Shown here: positions 26,797 to 35,966 of the stretch, one piece after another
How the letters are laid out: every line of letters starts with the position of its first letter
Position numbering within the stretch: the stretch's first letter is position 1
NCBI RefSeq assembly: GCF_040548815.1
Contig: NZ_JBEPSM010000003.1
Location: forward strand, 248,001-312,000
DNA length: 64,000 nt
Direction of reading: 5' to 3'
Source of the DNA: Kaistia defluvii
GTDB lineage: Bacteria > Pseudomonadota > Alphaproteobacteria > Rhizobiales > Kaistiaceae
Notes under the pieces: generated by a model
Told to the model about the DNA's origin: nothing
Seen by the model: the letters and a program-made list of their open reading frames with translations, nothing else
Database searches by the model: none
Position numbers and translations under genes: made by a program

Positions 26797-27014
26797 GCCG
26801 TCCACCTGCCGCTCCGCGAAGGGATCGGACCGGCCGGGTATTCCGTCGGGCAGTAAGGGCGGCGGCCAGCCTTGTGCATTGCAATATGTAAGAACGATTA
26901 TAGCCCTGATGCAAGAGCCATGCGGAACCGGGTGCCCCGGAGTCGCCTGAGATCGTTCGGCTCGTGCTATAAGCCGGCGCTGTTGCGCAACTTTCAACGT
27001 CAGGTGACGCCGCC

Positions 27015-28382
27015 ATGCCCGAGCAAGCTCCCCCCTCGCACGATTTCGGCGCGCGGCGGCTGAAGCTCGACACGCTGGTGCGGCTGCGCTGGCTGGCGGT
27101 CATCGGCCAGACGGCCACCGTCGTCTTCGTGCGATTCTGGCTGGAATACCCGATGCCGATCGGGCTCTGCCTGGCGGCGATAGCGCTGTCGGCCTGGCTC
27201 AACCTGTTCATCAAGATCCGCTATCCCTCCAGCCTGCGCCTGCAGGGGCGCACCGCCGCGCTGCTGCTCGCCTATGACGTGCTGCAGCTCTCTGTGCTGC
27301 TGTCGCTGACCGGTGGTCTGCAAAATCCCTTCGCCGTCCTGATCATCGTGCCGGTCATTGTTTCCGCCACCACGCTGGCGCCGCGCCTGACCGTGATGCT
27401 GGGCGGGCTGGTGATCGTCGCGGTGACGGCGCTCGGCCTCTGGCACATGCCGCTGCCCTGGCCGGAGGGCGAGGCGCTGACCATGCCTTATCTTTATGTG
27501 CTGGGCGTCTGGGTCGCGCTGGTCTCTGCCGTCTTCTTCATGGGCGTCTATGCCTTCCGCGTTGCCGAGGAGGCGCGCCAGCTTGCCGACGCGCTGACGG
27601 CGACCGAACTGGTGCTGGCGCGCGAGCAGCATCTCTGGGCGCTGGACGGGCTTGCCGCCGCGGCCGCGCATGAGCTCGGCACCCCATTGGCCACCATCGC
27701 GCTGGTCAGCAAGGAGCTGGAGCGCGAGCTGCCGCCGGGCAGCCCCTATGCCGAGGACGTCGCCCTGCTGCGCAGCCAGTCGCAGCGCTGCCGCGATATC
27801 CTGGGCAAGCTGACCTCGCTGTCGACCGATCCGGGCCAGCATGTCGACCGCCTGCCGCTCAGCCACATGCTGGCCGAAGTGGTCGAGCCGCATGCCGATA
27901 CCGGCATCGACATCCAGGTGAAGTTCAGCGGCGAGGCCGGCAGCGAGCCGGTCGGCCGCCGCAACCCGTCGATCCTCTACGGCCTCGGCAATCTGGTCGA
28001 GAACGCCGTCGATTTCGCCGAAACCACGGTCGAGATCGCCGCGAAGTGGAACGCGGACAATGTGTCGCTGACCATTGCCGATGACGGCCCGGGCTTCGCC
28101 TCCGAGGTGATCGACCATATTGGCGAGCCCTATGTGACGACCCGCTCCCGCGCCATCGAGGGCGTCGAGGATCACGAGGCCGGCGGTCTCGGCCTTGGTT
28201 TCTTCATCGCCAAGACGCTGCTGGAACGTACCGGCGCCCGGCTGGATCTCTCCAATCGCGAGGCCCCGGCGCATGGCGCGATCGTGCGCATCGTCTGGTC
28301 GCGCGAGGCGATGGATCGGCTCGGCATTTCCGGCAAATCGGACGGCAGCGAGGGCCATGACGGCCCTTCGGCGCACAGTTGA
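27015..28382 (+). CDS. regB: Redox sensor histidine kinase RegB/PrrB/ActS
   Basis: This 455-residue membrane kinase senses redox state and phosphorylates RegA. Six hydrophobic helices (residues about 25-182) include the quinone-binding motif GGLQNPF at residues 100-106. The H-box is AAAAHELGTPLATI with the phospho-acceptor at H219. The redox-active Cys of RegB proteins is present in SQRCRDIL at C259. N and G boxes read LVENAVDFA, DDGPGF and GGLGLGFFIAKTLLERTG. The gene is divergent from phaZ and 134 bp upstream of regA. Confidence 0.93.
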   Translation: MPEQAPPSHDFGARRLKLDTLVRLRWLAVIGQTATVVFVRFWLEYPMPIGLCLAAIALSAWLNLFIKIRYPSSLRLQGRTAALLLAYDVLQLSVLLSLTGGLQNPFAVLIIVPVIVSATTLAPRLTVMLGGLVIVAVTALGLWHMPLPWPEGEALTMPYLYVLGVWVALVSAVFFMGVYAFRVAEEARQLADALTATELVLAREQHLWALDGLAAAAAHELGTPLATIALVSKELERELPPGSPYAEDVALLRSQSQRCRDILGKLTSLSTDPGQHVDRLPLSHMLAEVVEPHADTGIDIQVKFSGEAGSEPVGRRNPSILYGLGNLVENAVDFAETTVEIAAKWNADNVSLTIADDGPGFASEVIDHIGEPYVTTRSRAIEGVEDHEAGGLGLGFFIAKTLLERTGARLDLSNREAPAHGAIVRIVWSREAMDRLGISGKSDGSEGHDGPSAHS

Positions 28383-28516
28383 TGCCCAGCATAGCGTCCG
28401 CGCGGCCCTGTTTCGGCCTTTCCGGTTGCATGGTGGCCTTGGCGCGGGGGCTTCGGATGCCTATAACCCGGTCTGGAAGGAAAAGAAAATTCGGGGAGGC
28501 GCGGAGTTAAACGTCT

Positions 28517-29074
28517 ATGACAGATCTGGAATCCGCCGGTCTCGCCGGCACTGATACCTCGCTCATCATCGTGGATGACGACAAGGCTTTCCTGCAGCGA
28601 CTTGCCCGGGCAATGGAAGCACGCGGCTTTCTGGTGGAAACGGCCGATTCGGTCGCCGAAGGCATGCGCAAGGTCGACCAGAAGCCGCCGGCCTATGCCG
28701 TCGTCGACATGCGCCTGGAAGACGGCAACGGCCTCGACGTGATCGAACTGATCCGCAAGCGCCGGCCTGAATCGCGCACCGTCGTCCTGACCGGCTATGG
28801 CAACATCGCGACCGCCGTGACCGCCGTGAAGCTGGGCGCCGTCGATTATCTCGCCAAGCCCGCCGATGCCGACGAGGTCTTCTCGGCGCTGACCCGCGAT
28901 CCGACCGAGCGGGCTCTGCCGCCGGACAATCCGATGTCGGCCGATCGCGTCCGCTGGGAGCATATCCAGCGCGTGTATGAACTGTGCGAGCGCAATGTTT
29001 CGGAGACGGCCCGCCGCCTCAACATGCATCGCCGCACCCTGCAGCGCATCCTGGCAAAGCGCGCGCCGCGCTGA
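28517..29074 (+). CDS. regA: Redox response regulator RegA/PrrA/ActR
   Basis: This 185-residue DNA-binding regulator controls respiration, carbon and energy genes in response to RegB. The receiver domain has the acidic pocket IIVDDDKAF and the phospho-acceptor D64 in AVVDMRLEDG, with the switch Thr in VLTGYGNIATAV and the Lys in LAKPADADEV. The C-terminal Fis-type helix-turn-helix reads NVSETARRLNMHRRTLQRIL, almost invariant in RegA homologues. Length is normal. Confidence 0.95.
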   Translation: MTDLESAGLAGTDTSLIIVDDDKAFLQRLARAMEARGFLVETADSVAEGMRKVDQKPPAYAVVDMRLEDGNGLDVIELIRKRRPESRTVVLTGYGNIATAVTAVKLGAVDYLAKPADADEVFSALTRDPTERALPPDNPMSADRVRWEHIQRVYELCERNVSETARRLNMHRRTLQRILAKRAPR

Positions 29075-29098
29075 GGCGAGCCAGCCTCGCGGAACGAT

Positions 29099-29121
29099 AA
29101 CGGGCGCCGAGGCGCCCGTTT
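29099..29121. terminator. Hairpin terminator between regA and the convergent secreted-protein gene
   Basis: AACGGGCGCC, a 2-nt loop and GGCGCCCGTT, followed by TTGC. The stem is strong but the T-run is short, so termination efficiency is uncertain. It may serve both convergent genes. Confidence 0.55.
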
Positions 29122-29149
29122 GCATGTCTGGAAGCCTGAGGGCTCGCTT

Positions 29150-29488
29150 CTATCGCCCCCGGCGGCGGATTTCCGTCGTTCCCTGCTGCACGGCGCCCTT
29201 CGGCGTGCGGCAGAAGCAGCGGTCGCCGACCTGCTCCAGCCGGCCGAGCGTGCAGGTGCCGAGCAGGGTGCGGCACTCGCTGCCGACCATCGGACGGATC
29301 CGCGGGCCGGCTGGCGTGCGCACGCGGGGCTGCGGCGCCGTGAACAGCTTGGGCTGGGCAAACAGGTTGGGCTGCTCGAATAGGCTGGGCGTGTCGATGC
29401 CGCTGCCGGCGAGCGCGGGCAGCGGCGCCAGGCTTAGAATCAGCGCCGCTGCGCTGAAAGCCAGGCGCCGGCCGAGGGATCTCTGCAT
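29150..29488 (-). CDS. Small secreted protein of unknown function
   Basis: This 112-residue protein starts MQRSLGRRLAFSAAALILSL with a signal peptide ending near LPALAG. The mature part has the near-repeat LFEQPNLFAQPKLF and then a compact region with four Cys (SECRTLLGTCTLG and GDRCFCRTPKG), suggesting a disulfide-linked periplasmic domain. A GGAGAG site 6 nt before the ATG at 29488 supports the start. It sits upstream of and divergent from fabA, where many relatives have the irr regulator gene. No family is recognised. Confidence 0.68.
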   Translation of the reverse strand: MQRSLGRRLAFSAAALILSLAPLPALAGSGIDTPSLFEQPNLFAQPKLFTAPQPRVRTPAGPRIRPMVGSECRTLLGTCTLGRLEQVGDRCFCRTPKGAVQQGTTEIRRRGR

Positions 29489-29707
29489 CAAAAACTCTCC
29501 ATGCGGCGCAGGGGCGCCACGGTCCGGCCATGCTATCAGCCCCGGCATCGCTCGACGATCGCACAGATCCCGGCGGGCTTTCGAACGCTGGGCGGCTATG
29601 TTAGGAAGCACACGATCAGCGCTGGGGGTCGAATATCTCCACGCGACAGGATAGTGCGCGCGCCTCCATTTTCGAGTGTCCGCGCCAAACAGAGGTAGAT
29701 TGACGGC

Positions 29708-30235
29708 ATGGCAGATCGCCCGTCGAGCTTCGACTATGAGGCTCTGCTCGCCTGCGGGCGAGGGGAATTGTTTGGCGAGGGCAACGCGCAATTGCCGCTG
29801 CCGCCCATGTTGATGTTCGACCGCATTACGTCGATCAGCGAAGAGGGCGGTGAATTCGGCAAGGGCCATATCCGCGCCGAGCTCGACGTCAATCCGGATC
29901 TCTGGTTCTTCCAGTGCCACTTCAAGGGCGATCCGGTAATGCCGGGCTGCCTCGGCCTCGACGCCATGTGGCAGATGCTGGGCTTCTTCCTCGGCTGGAG
30001 CGGGTCGCCGGGTCGCGGCCGCGCGCTGTCGACGGGCGAGATCAAGTTCTCCGGCATGGTCGTTCCCAGCGTCAAGCACGTCGAATATGGCGTCGACCTG
30101 AAGCGCGTCCTGCGCTCGAAGCTGGTGCTCGGCATCGGCGACGGGTGGTTGAAGGCCGATGGCGTCACCATCTACCGGGCCAAGGACCTTCGCGTCGGCC
30201 TGTTCCAGGGCGAAGCGACACCTGCCGTCGGTTGA
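29708..30235 (+). CDS. fabA: 3-hydroxydecanoyl-ACP dehydratase/isomerase FabA
   Basis: FabA dehydrates 3-hydroxydecanoyl-ACP and isomerises trans-2 to cis-3-decenoyl-ACP, the branch point for unsaturated fatty acids. The 175-residue protein has the active-site His71 in [12 protein letters not shown] and Asp85 in LGLDAMWQM, with [11 protein letters not shown] downstream. It is the first gene of fabA-fabB-fabI, with a gap of 77 bp to fabB. Confidence 0.97.
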   Translation: MADRPSSFDYEALLACGRGELFGEGNAQLPLPPMLMFDRITSISEEGGEFGKGHIRAELDVNPDLWFFQCHFKGDPVMPGCLGLDAMWQMLGFFLGWSGSPGRGRALSTGEIKFSGMVVPSVKHVEYGVDLKRVLRSKLVLGIGDGWLKADGVTIYRAKDLRVGLFQGEATPAVG

Positions 30236-30312
30236 TCGGCAGGTCCGATCCGCACGGGGTCGGAACGGTCGCGAACCGAGCAGTATGCTCTTCAAGCTAA
30301 GGACGAGAATCG

Positions 30313-31539
30313 ATGAAGCGGGTCGTCGTGACGGGGATGGGGATCGTCTCTTCCATCGGGAACAACACCCAGGAAGTGCTGGCGAGCCTGCACGAAGCGA
30401 AGAGCGGCATTACCTTTGCCCAGGATTACGCCGAGCACGGCTTCCGCAGCCATGTGTTCGGCGCGCCAACGCTGGATCCGGCCGAGGTCGTCGACCGGCG
30501 CGCCATGCGCTTCCACGGCGGCGGCACCGCCTGGAACCATGTCGCGATGGATCAGGCGATCCGCGATGCCGGCCTCGAGGAGGCCGACATTTCCAATGAG
30601 CGCACCGGCATCATCATGGGTTCGGGCGGGCCGTCGACGCGCACCATCGTCGAATCCGCGCAGAAGGCGCTGGCTTCCGGCTCGTCCAAGAAGGTAGGCC
30701 CGCTGGCCGTGCCCAAGGCGATGTCGTCCTCGCCGTCGGCGACGCTGTCGACCTGGTTCAAGATCAAGGGCGTCAACTATTCGATCTCCTCGGCCTGCGC
30801 GACGTCCAATCATTGCATCGGAAATGCCTATGAGATGATCCAGTACGGCAAGCAGGACCGGATGTTCGCCGGCGGCTGCGAGGAGCTGGACTGGACGCTG
30901 TCCGTGCTGTTCGACGCCATGGGCGCCATGTCGTCCAAGTATAATGACCGCCCGGCCATCGCCTCGCGCGCCTATGACGTCAACCGCGATGGCTTCGTCA
31001 TCTCGGGCGGCGCCGGCGTGCTGGTGCTGGAAGAGCTCGAGATCGCCAAGGCGCGCGGCGCGCGCATCTATGGCGAGATCGTCGGCTACGGCGCCACCGC
31101 CGATGGCGCTGACATGGTCGCCCCGTCGGGCGAGGGCGCGGCGCGCTGCATGCGCCAGGCGCTTTCGACGGTGAAGGGCAAGGTCGACTACATCAACCCG
31201 CATGCGACGTCGACGCCGGTCGGCGACCTGAAGGAGATGGAAGCGATCCGCGAAGTGTTCGGCTCCGGCGACAATTGCCCGCCGATCTCGGCGACCAAGT
31301 CGCTGACCGGCCATTCGCAGGGCGCCACGGGCGTGCACGAATCCATCTATTCGCTGCTCATGCTCAACAACCGGTTCATCGCCGAATCGGCCAATATCGA
31401 AGAACTGGATCCGGCCTTCGCCGACATGCCGATCGTGCGCAAGCGCATCGACGACGCGAAGATCGACACCGTACTCTCCAACAGCTTCGGCTTCGGCGGC
31501 ACCAACGCCTCGCTGGTCTTCCAGCGCTACGTCGCCTGA
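30313..31539 (+). CDS. fabB: 3-oxoacyl-ACP synthase I FabB
   Basis: FabB elongates the cis-3-decenoyl-ACP made by FabA. The 408-residue thiolase-fold enzyme has the nucleophile C162 in [11 protein letters not shown] and the two catalytic His in [12 protein letters not shown] and [11 protein letters not shown], followed by the C-terminal [13 protein letters not shown]. Pairing with fabA favours FabB over FabF. A short 26-bp gap separates it from fabI. Confidence 0.96.
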   Translation: MKRVVVTGMGIVSSIGNNTQEVLASLHEAKSGITFAQDYAEHGFRSHVFGAPTLDPAEVVDRRAMRFHGGGTAWNHVAMDQAIRDAGLEEADISNERTGIIMGSGGPSTRTIVESAQKALASGSSKKVGPLAVPKAMSSSPSATLSTWFKIKGVNYSISSACATSNHCIGNAYEMIQYGKQDRMFAGGCEELDWTLSVLFDAMGAMSSKYNDRPAIASRAYDVNRDGFVISGGAGVLVLEELEIAKARGARIYGEIVGYGATADGADMVAPSGEGAARCMRQALSTVKGKVDYINPHATSTPVGDLKEMEAIREVFGSGDNCPPISATKSLTGHSQGATGVHESIYSLLMLNNRFIAESANIEELDPAFADMPIVRKRIDDAKIDTVLSNSFGFGGTNASLVFQRYVA

Positions 31540-31565
31540 GACATAACAAAAACAAGGACGATCGA

Positions 31566-32411
31566 ATGACGGCACCAACCAGCAACCTGATGAGCGGCAA
31601 GCGCGGGCTCATCATGGGTGTCGCCAACGATCATTCGATCGCCTGGGGCATCGCCCGCACGCTGGCGGCCCACGGCGCCGAACTCGCCTTCACCTATCAG
31701 GGCGATGCCTTCGGCCGCCGCGTGAAGCCGCTGGCCGACAGCATCGGCGCCAAGCTGCTGCTGCCCTGCGACGTCGAGGATGTCGCTTCCGTCGACAGCG
31801 TCTTCGCGGCGCTCAAGGCCGAATGGGGCAAGATCGATTTCATCGTCCACGCCATCGGCTTCTCTGACAAGAACGAGCTGAAGGGCCGCTACGCCGACAC
31901 GACGCGCGACAATTTCGTGAAGACGATGGTGATCTCGTGCTTCTCCTTCACGGAGATCGCCAAGCGCGCCGCGGCGTTGATGACCGATGGCGGCTCGATC
32001 CTGACGCTGACCTATGGCGGCTCGACCCGCGTCATGCCGAACTACAACGTCATGGGTGTGGCCAAGGCGGCGCTGGAATCCTCGGTGCGCTACCTCGCCA
32101 TGGATTTCGGCGGCGACAACATCCGCGTCAACGCCATCTCGGCCGGCCCCGTCCGCACGCTGGCCGGCTCCGGCGTCGCCGATGCGCGCATCATGTACAA
32201 TTACCAGAAGAAGAACGCGCCGCTCCGCCGCACGGTCTCGCTCGACGAGATCGGCGGCTCGGCGCTGTATCTGCTGTCGGAACTGGGCGCCGGCGTCACC
32301 GGCGACGTGCATTTCGTCGATTCCGGCTACAACATCGTCTCGATGCCGCGCCTGGAAGAGCTGAAGGTCCACGAGGCCCACGCCGAAGCGATCAACCCGC
32401 AGGCGGATTGA
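31566..32411 (+). CDS. fabI: Enoyl-ACP reductase FabI
   Basis: FabI reduces trans-2-enoyl-ACP with NAD(P)H, the last step of each elongation round. The 281-residue SDR-type enzyme has the divergent nucleotide motif GLIMGVANDHSIAWGIA and the Y-x6-K catalytic pair in NYNVMGVAKAALE, both diagnostic of FabI. The ATG at 31566 is used since MTAPTSNLMSGKRG begins a normal-length protein. A strong terminator follows. Confidence 0.96.
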   Translation: MTAPTSNLMSGKRGLIMGVANDHSIAWGIARTLAAHGAELAFTYQGDAFGRRVKPLADSIGAKLLLPCDVEDVASVDSVFAALKAEWGKIDFIVHAIGFSDKNELKGRYADTTRDNFVKTMVISCFSFTEIAKRAAALMTDGGSILTLTYGGSTRVMPNYNVMGVAKAALESSVRYLAMDFGGDNIRVNAISAGPVRTLAGSGVADARIMYNYQKKNAPLRRTVSLDEIGGSALYLLSELGAGVTGDVHFVDSGYNIVSMPRLEELKVHEAHAEAINPQAD

Positions 32412-32437
32412 TTCTTCTCGGGGTTTGGATGAGTTCG

Positions 32438-32468
32438 AAGGGCGCCCAGGTGGCGCCCTTTTTGTTTT
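32438..32468 (+). terminator. Rho-independent terminator of the fab operon
   Basis: AAGGGCGCC, loop CAGGT and GGCGCCCTT make a 9-bp stem followed by TTTGTTTT. It begins 27 bp after the fabI stop. Confidence 0.88.
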
Positions 32469-32555
32469 GGGGGTGAGCCTAGTTGTCTAGGACTTGGTCC
32501 ATCCCCCACTCGCCGATAAACTCACCTGAAGTTGCATCTGCACGTGAACCGACCA

Positions 32556-32581
32556 TGGATCCCTGCTTTCGCAGGGATGAC
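32556..32581. repeat. R1 repeat, left terminal copy of the GIY-YIG cassette
   Basis: The 26-bp core begins TGGATCCCTG and ends CAGGGATGAC and forms a hairpin. It is the exact reverse complement of the copy at 32913-32938, with no mismatch. It overlaps an in-frame upstream ATG (32555) from which the GIY-YIG frame would start MDPCFRRDD. Confidence 0.88.
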
Positions 32582-32611
32582 GGCGAGGGTGGGTCGTGCA
32601 ATTTTGGGTAC

Positions 32612-32899
32612 ATGACACCGTGCGTGTACATCCTGGCCAGCGGCCGTAACGGAACGCTCTACATCGGCGTGACGAGCAATTTGCCCCAGCGGGTCTGGCA
32701 GCATCGAGAAGGTTTCCTGGGCGGCTTCACGCGTCGATACGGGATCAAGACCTTGGTCTACTATGAGCGGCACGACACGATGGAATCGGCCATCCGCCGA
32801 GAGAAGCAGATGAAGCTCTGGAAACGGAACTGGAAGATCGAATTGATTGAGTGCGCCAGCCCGGACTGGCTCGATCTATACGAACAGATCGCCTTGTAG
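32612..32899 (+). CDS. GIY-YIG nuclease family protein (small, YhbQ/UPF0213-like)
   Basis: This 95-residue protein is a single GIY-YIG domain, a small endonuclease fold. The first strand motif is CVYILASGRNGTLYIGVT, where VYI and LYIG stand for the GIY and YIG elements. The catalytic Arg lies in LPQRVWQHR and the metal-binding Glu in MESAIRREKQMKLWKR. The start at 32612 (MTPCVYIL) gives the normal family length; the frame is also open upstream through the R1 repeat to an ATG at 32555. The gene is bracketed by a perfect 26-bp inverted repeat, with its stop only 13 bp before the right copy. Activity is inferred from the fold. Confidence 0.85.
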   Translation: MTPCVYILASGRNGTLYIGVTSNLPQRVWQHREGFLGGFTRRYGIKTLVYYERHDTMESAIRREKQMKLWKRNWKIELIECASPDWLDLYEQIAL

Positions 32900-32912
32900 C
32901 CCCATCCTCCCC

Positions 32913-32938
32913 GTCATCCCTGCGAAAGCAGGGATCCA
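32913..32938. repeat. R1 repeat, right terminal copy of the GIY-YIG cassette
   Basis: The 26-bp core runs GTCATCCCTG to CAGGGATCCA. It is the perfect reverse complement of 32556-32581 and starts 13 bp after the GIY-YIG stop codon. The pair defines a 383-bp unit. Compared with the other R1 pairs the two cores are turned inside out: here the GATGAC ends face inward. Confidence 0.88.
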
Positions 32939-33022
32939 CGCAGCGGAGCAGCCGCTCCCCCCGCAGCCGCAGAGAAACGCCCCCCACTGGCACGAAGGCC
33001 CGTCCCCCTCTATGACGGCGGC

Positions 33023-35476
33023 ATGCTGCCCGTCGATGACGTCCTCCCCGAACTGAAATCCGTGCTCGAACGCGGCACCAGCGCCGTGCTGGTGGCGCCG
33101 CCCGGCGCCGGCAAGACCACGCGCGTGCCCCTGGCACTGCTCGACGCACCCTGGCGGGGCGATCGCCGCATCCTGATGCTGGAGCCGCGCCGGCTCGCCG
33201 CCCGCGCCGCGGCGCGGCGGATGGCCGAGACGCTCGGCGAAGAGGTCGGCCAGACCGTCGGCTACCGCGTCCGGCTCGAAAAGAAGGTTTCGGTAAAGAC
33301 GCGCATCGAGATCATCACCGAAGGCGTCTTCACCCGCATGATCCTTGACGATCCCTCGCTCGATGGCGTCGCGGCGGTTATCTTTGACGAGTTCCACGAG
33401 CGCAGCCTCGACGGCGATCTCGGCCTGGCGCTGGCGCTCGATGCGCAGGGCGCGCTGCGCGACGATCTGCGTATCCTTGTCATGTCGGCCACCATCGACG
33501 GTGCCCGCGTCGCGCGGCTGCTCGGCGAGGCCCCGGTGGTCGAGAGCCTTGGTCGGATGTTCCCGATAGAGACCCGGCATGGCGGCCGCGACCCCGCCCG
33601 GCGCATGGAGGACGATGTCGCCGACGCCGTGCGGCGCTCGCTCGCTGCCGATAGCGGCAGCCTGCTCGTCTTCCTGCCGGGACAGGCGGAAATCCGCCGC
33701 GTCGCCGAGCGGCTGGAGGGGCGCGTCGCGCCCGAGGTCGAGATCGCGCCGCTCTATGGCGCGCTCGATTTCGCCGTGCAGGACCGCGCCATCCGGCCGG
33801 CCGCGCCGGGAAAACGCAAGGTGGTGCTGGCGACCTCGATCGCCGAAACCTCGCTGACCATCGAGGGTGTGCGCGTCGTGATCGATTCCGGCCTCGCCCG
33901 CGCGCCGATCTACGAGCCGGCGACCGGGCTGACCCGGCTGGAGACGCGCCGCGTCTCGCGCGCCGCGGCCGACCAGCGTCGCGGCCGCGCCGGCCGCACC
34001 GAGCCCGGCATCTGCTACCGGCTCTGGGAAGAAGGCCAGACGGCAGCCCTCGCGCCGTTCGACCGGCCGGAGATATTGGAGGCCGATCTGGCGCCGCTGG
34101 TGCTCGACCTCGCCAATTGGGGCGTCGCCGATCCAGGCCAGCTCGCCTTCCTCGATCCGCCGCCCAGGCCCGCCTGGGAGGAAGCCGTCGCGCTGCTGAC
34201 CCGGCTCGACGCGCTCGACGCCGATCGCCGCCTGACGAAAGAAGGCGCGGCACTCGCCCGCCTGCCGCTCAGCCCCCGCCTCGGCCACATGCTGCGCAAG
34301 GGCGCGGAACTCGGTCTTGGCGGCCTCGCCGGCGCGGTCGCCGCCGTGCTTTCCGAAATCGGCCTCGGCGGCAACGACACCGATCTGCGCGAGCGCGTGC
34401 GCCGGCTCTTTGCCGCCCGCGATCCCAGATCCCGCGATTCGCTCGGTCTCGCCGCCCGCTGGGCCCGCGATGTCGGGGCGCGTCCGGACGATGGCCGGCA
34501 GGCGCCGGAGGAAGCGGGGCTGCTCACCGCCTTTGCCTTTCCCGACCGCATCGCCATGGCGCGCGGCGCGCCCGGCGCCTTCGTCATGGCGAATGGCCGG
34601 GGCGGCGTGCTCGATGCGTCCGACGCCCTGTCGCGCGAGCCCTATCTCGCCATTGCCAGCTTGCAGGGCGCGGCCGAAAAGGCCCGCATTCTGACCGCGG
34701 CGCCGATCACGCTGGCCGAGATCGAGGCCCATTTTTCCGGCCTGATCACGGACGAGGAAAGCGTCGCCTTCGATCCGCAGACCGGTTCGGTGCGCGGCCG
34801 CGCCGTGCGCCGGCTCGGCCGCCTGGTCCTTGGCGACCGGGCGATTGCCAAGGTCTCGGATGGAGCCGTGCAGGCGGCCCTGCTGGCGGAAATCCGCCAG
34901 CGCGGCGTGGCGGAACTGCCGTGGGAAAAATCGGCCGAGCAGTTTCGTGCCCGCATCGCCTTCCTGCATGCGCGGCTCGGCGGCGGGTGGCCGGATGTTT
35001 CCGATGCGACGCTGGCCGAAACCCTGCCGGACTGGCTCGGGCCTTTCCTGAGTGGCAAGCGCCGGCTCGATGCGGTGACGCCGGGGCTGTTGCATGAGGG
35101 GCTGGCGAGCCTCGTCCCCTGGGACAAGCGTGCGCTGATGGACCGCCTCGCGCCGACGCATTTCGATGCGCCTTCGGGATCGCGCGTGCCGATCGATTAT
35201 TCGGACGAGAATGGCCCGGTTCTGGAAATCCGCGTCCAGGAACTGTTCGGCCTCGATCGCCACCCGGCGGTGGCCGATGGCGCGGTGCCGGTGACGGTAA
35301 CGCTGCTATCGCCCGGCCATCGTCCGATCCAGATCACTCGAGACCTGCCCGGCTTCTGGCGCGGCTCGTGGAAGGATGTGCGCTCCGACATGCGCGGCCG
35401 CTATCCCAAGCATGTCTGGCCCGACGATCCGCTTGCCGCGCAGGCGACGGCGCGCGCCAAGCCGCGCGGCACCTGA
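33023..35476 (+). CDS. hrpB: ATP-dependent helicase HrpB
   Basis: HrpB is a DEAH-type RNA/DNA helicase of bacteria with a poorly defined role. The 817-residue protein has Walker A VAPPGAGKTTRVP, motif Ia LEPRRLAARAAARRMA, motif II FDEFHERSLDGDL, motif III MSATIDG and motif VI QRRGRAGRTEPG, in order. The DEFH variant of DEAH and the HrpB C-terminal domain (IDYSDENGPVLEIRVQELFG and GSWKDVRSDMRGRYPKHVWP in part) identify the family. Length matches the usual 800-850. It starts 84 bp after the R1-GIY-YIG cassette. Confidence 0.94.
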   Translation: MLPVDDVLPELKSVLERGTSAVLVAPPGAGKTTRVPLALLDAPWRGDRRILMLEPRRLAARAAARRMAETLGEEVGQTVGYRVRLEKKVSVKTRIEIITEGVFTRMILDDPSLDGVAAVIFDEFHERSLDGDLGLALALDAQGALRDDLRILVMSATIDGARVARLLGEAPVVESLGRMFPIETRHGGRDPARRMEDDVADAVRRSLAADSGSLLVFLPGQAEIRRVAERLEGRVAPEVEIAPLYGALDFAVQDRAIRPAAPGKRKVVLATSIAETSLTIEGVRVVIDSGLARAPIYEPATGLTRLETRRVSRAAADQRRGRAGRTEPGICYRLWEEGQTAALAPFDRPEILEADLAPLVLDLANWGVADPGQLAFLDPPPRPAWEEAVALLTRLDALDADRRLTKEGAALARLPLSPRLGHMLRKGAELGLGGLAGAVAAVLSEIGLGGNDTDLRERVRRLFAARDPRSRDSLGLAARWARDVGARPDDGRQAPEEAGLLTAFAFPDRIAMARGAPGAFVMANGRGGVLDASDALSREPYLAIASLQGAAEKARILTAAPITLAEIEAHFSGLITDEESVAFDPQTGSVRGRAVRRLGRLVLGDRAIAKVSDGAVQAALLAEIRQRGVAELPWEKSAEQFRARIAFLHARLGGGWPDVSDATLAETLPDWLGPFLSGKRRLDAVTPGLLHEGLASLVPWDKRALMDRLAPTHFDAPSGSRVPIDYSDENGPVLEIRVQELFGLDRHPAVADGAVPVTVTLLSPGHRPIQITRDLPGFWRGSWKDVRSDMRGRYPKHVWPDDPLAAQATARAKPRGT

Positions 35477-35561
35477 GGCGGGATCGGGACTCGGAATTGC
35501 CATCCTGCTGTGGGCATTCTGGGGAAATCGAATCATCCGGCCGTCGCGGAAAGGAACGACC

Positions 35562-35789
35562 ATGAAGATTGATCCCGTCGCCATCGATGCGGCCGTGACC
35601 AAGGAGGCGCTTCTGGTTAGTCTCGCTGATGGCCGCGAACTCGCGACCCCGATCGACTGGTTTCCGCGCCTTCTCGGCGCCACCCGCGCCGAGCGCGAGA
35701 ACTGGCACCTGACCGGCCGCGGCGAGGCCATCCACTGGCCCGACCTCGGCGAGGACATCGAGATCGCCAGCCTGCTGCGGACCAGCTGA
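35562..35789 (+). CDS. DUF2442 domain-containing protein
   Basis: This 75-residue protein is a full DUF2442 domain: VTKEALLVSLADGRELATPI, then DWFPRLLGATRAERENW and IHWPDLGEDIEIASLL. Such proteins are small, often next to toxin-antitoxin or DUF4160 genes, and of unknown function. No DUF4160 partner is visible here. A GGAACGACC stretch precedes the ATG at 35562. Confidence 0.85.
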   Translation: MKIDPVAIDAAVTKEALLVSLADGRELATPIDWFPRLLGATRAERENWHLTGRGEAIHWPDLGEDIEIASLLRTS

Positions 35790-35835
35790 CCTTCGGCCAT
35801 GCCGGGTGGTGGCAGGAGGCCGCCACACGCTCGCC

Positions 35836-35944
35836 GTCATCTCCGCGCAGGTGGGGACCCATTCATCCCCGTTCTTTGACGCAAAACCAGAGATCTAGCT
35901 GCCGACGCCTCGGCTGCATGGATCCTCGCTTTCGCGAGGATGAC
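35836..35944. repeat. R1 inverted pair, left core degenerate
   Basis: The right core (35919-35944) is intact and identical over 26 bp to 2252-2277. The left core (35836-35861, GTCATCTCCG to GGGGACCCA) keeps the ends but has lost pairing in the middle. The gap 35790-36147 (358 bp) contains this pair and the R3 element; no gene is seen. Confidence 0.75.
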
Positions 35945-35966
35945 GGCGTTTTGGATGTTTGCGTCG

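Noticed and set aside
32876..35263. A 795-codon minus-strand open frame opposite hrpB.
   Set aside because: All helicase motifs are on the plus strand; the antisense translation has no domain.
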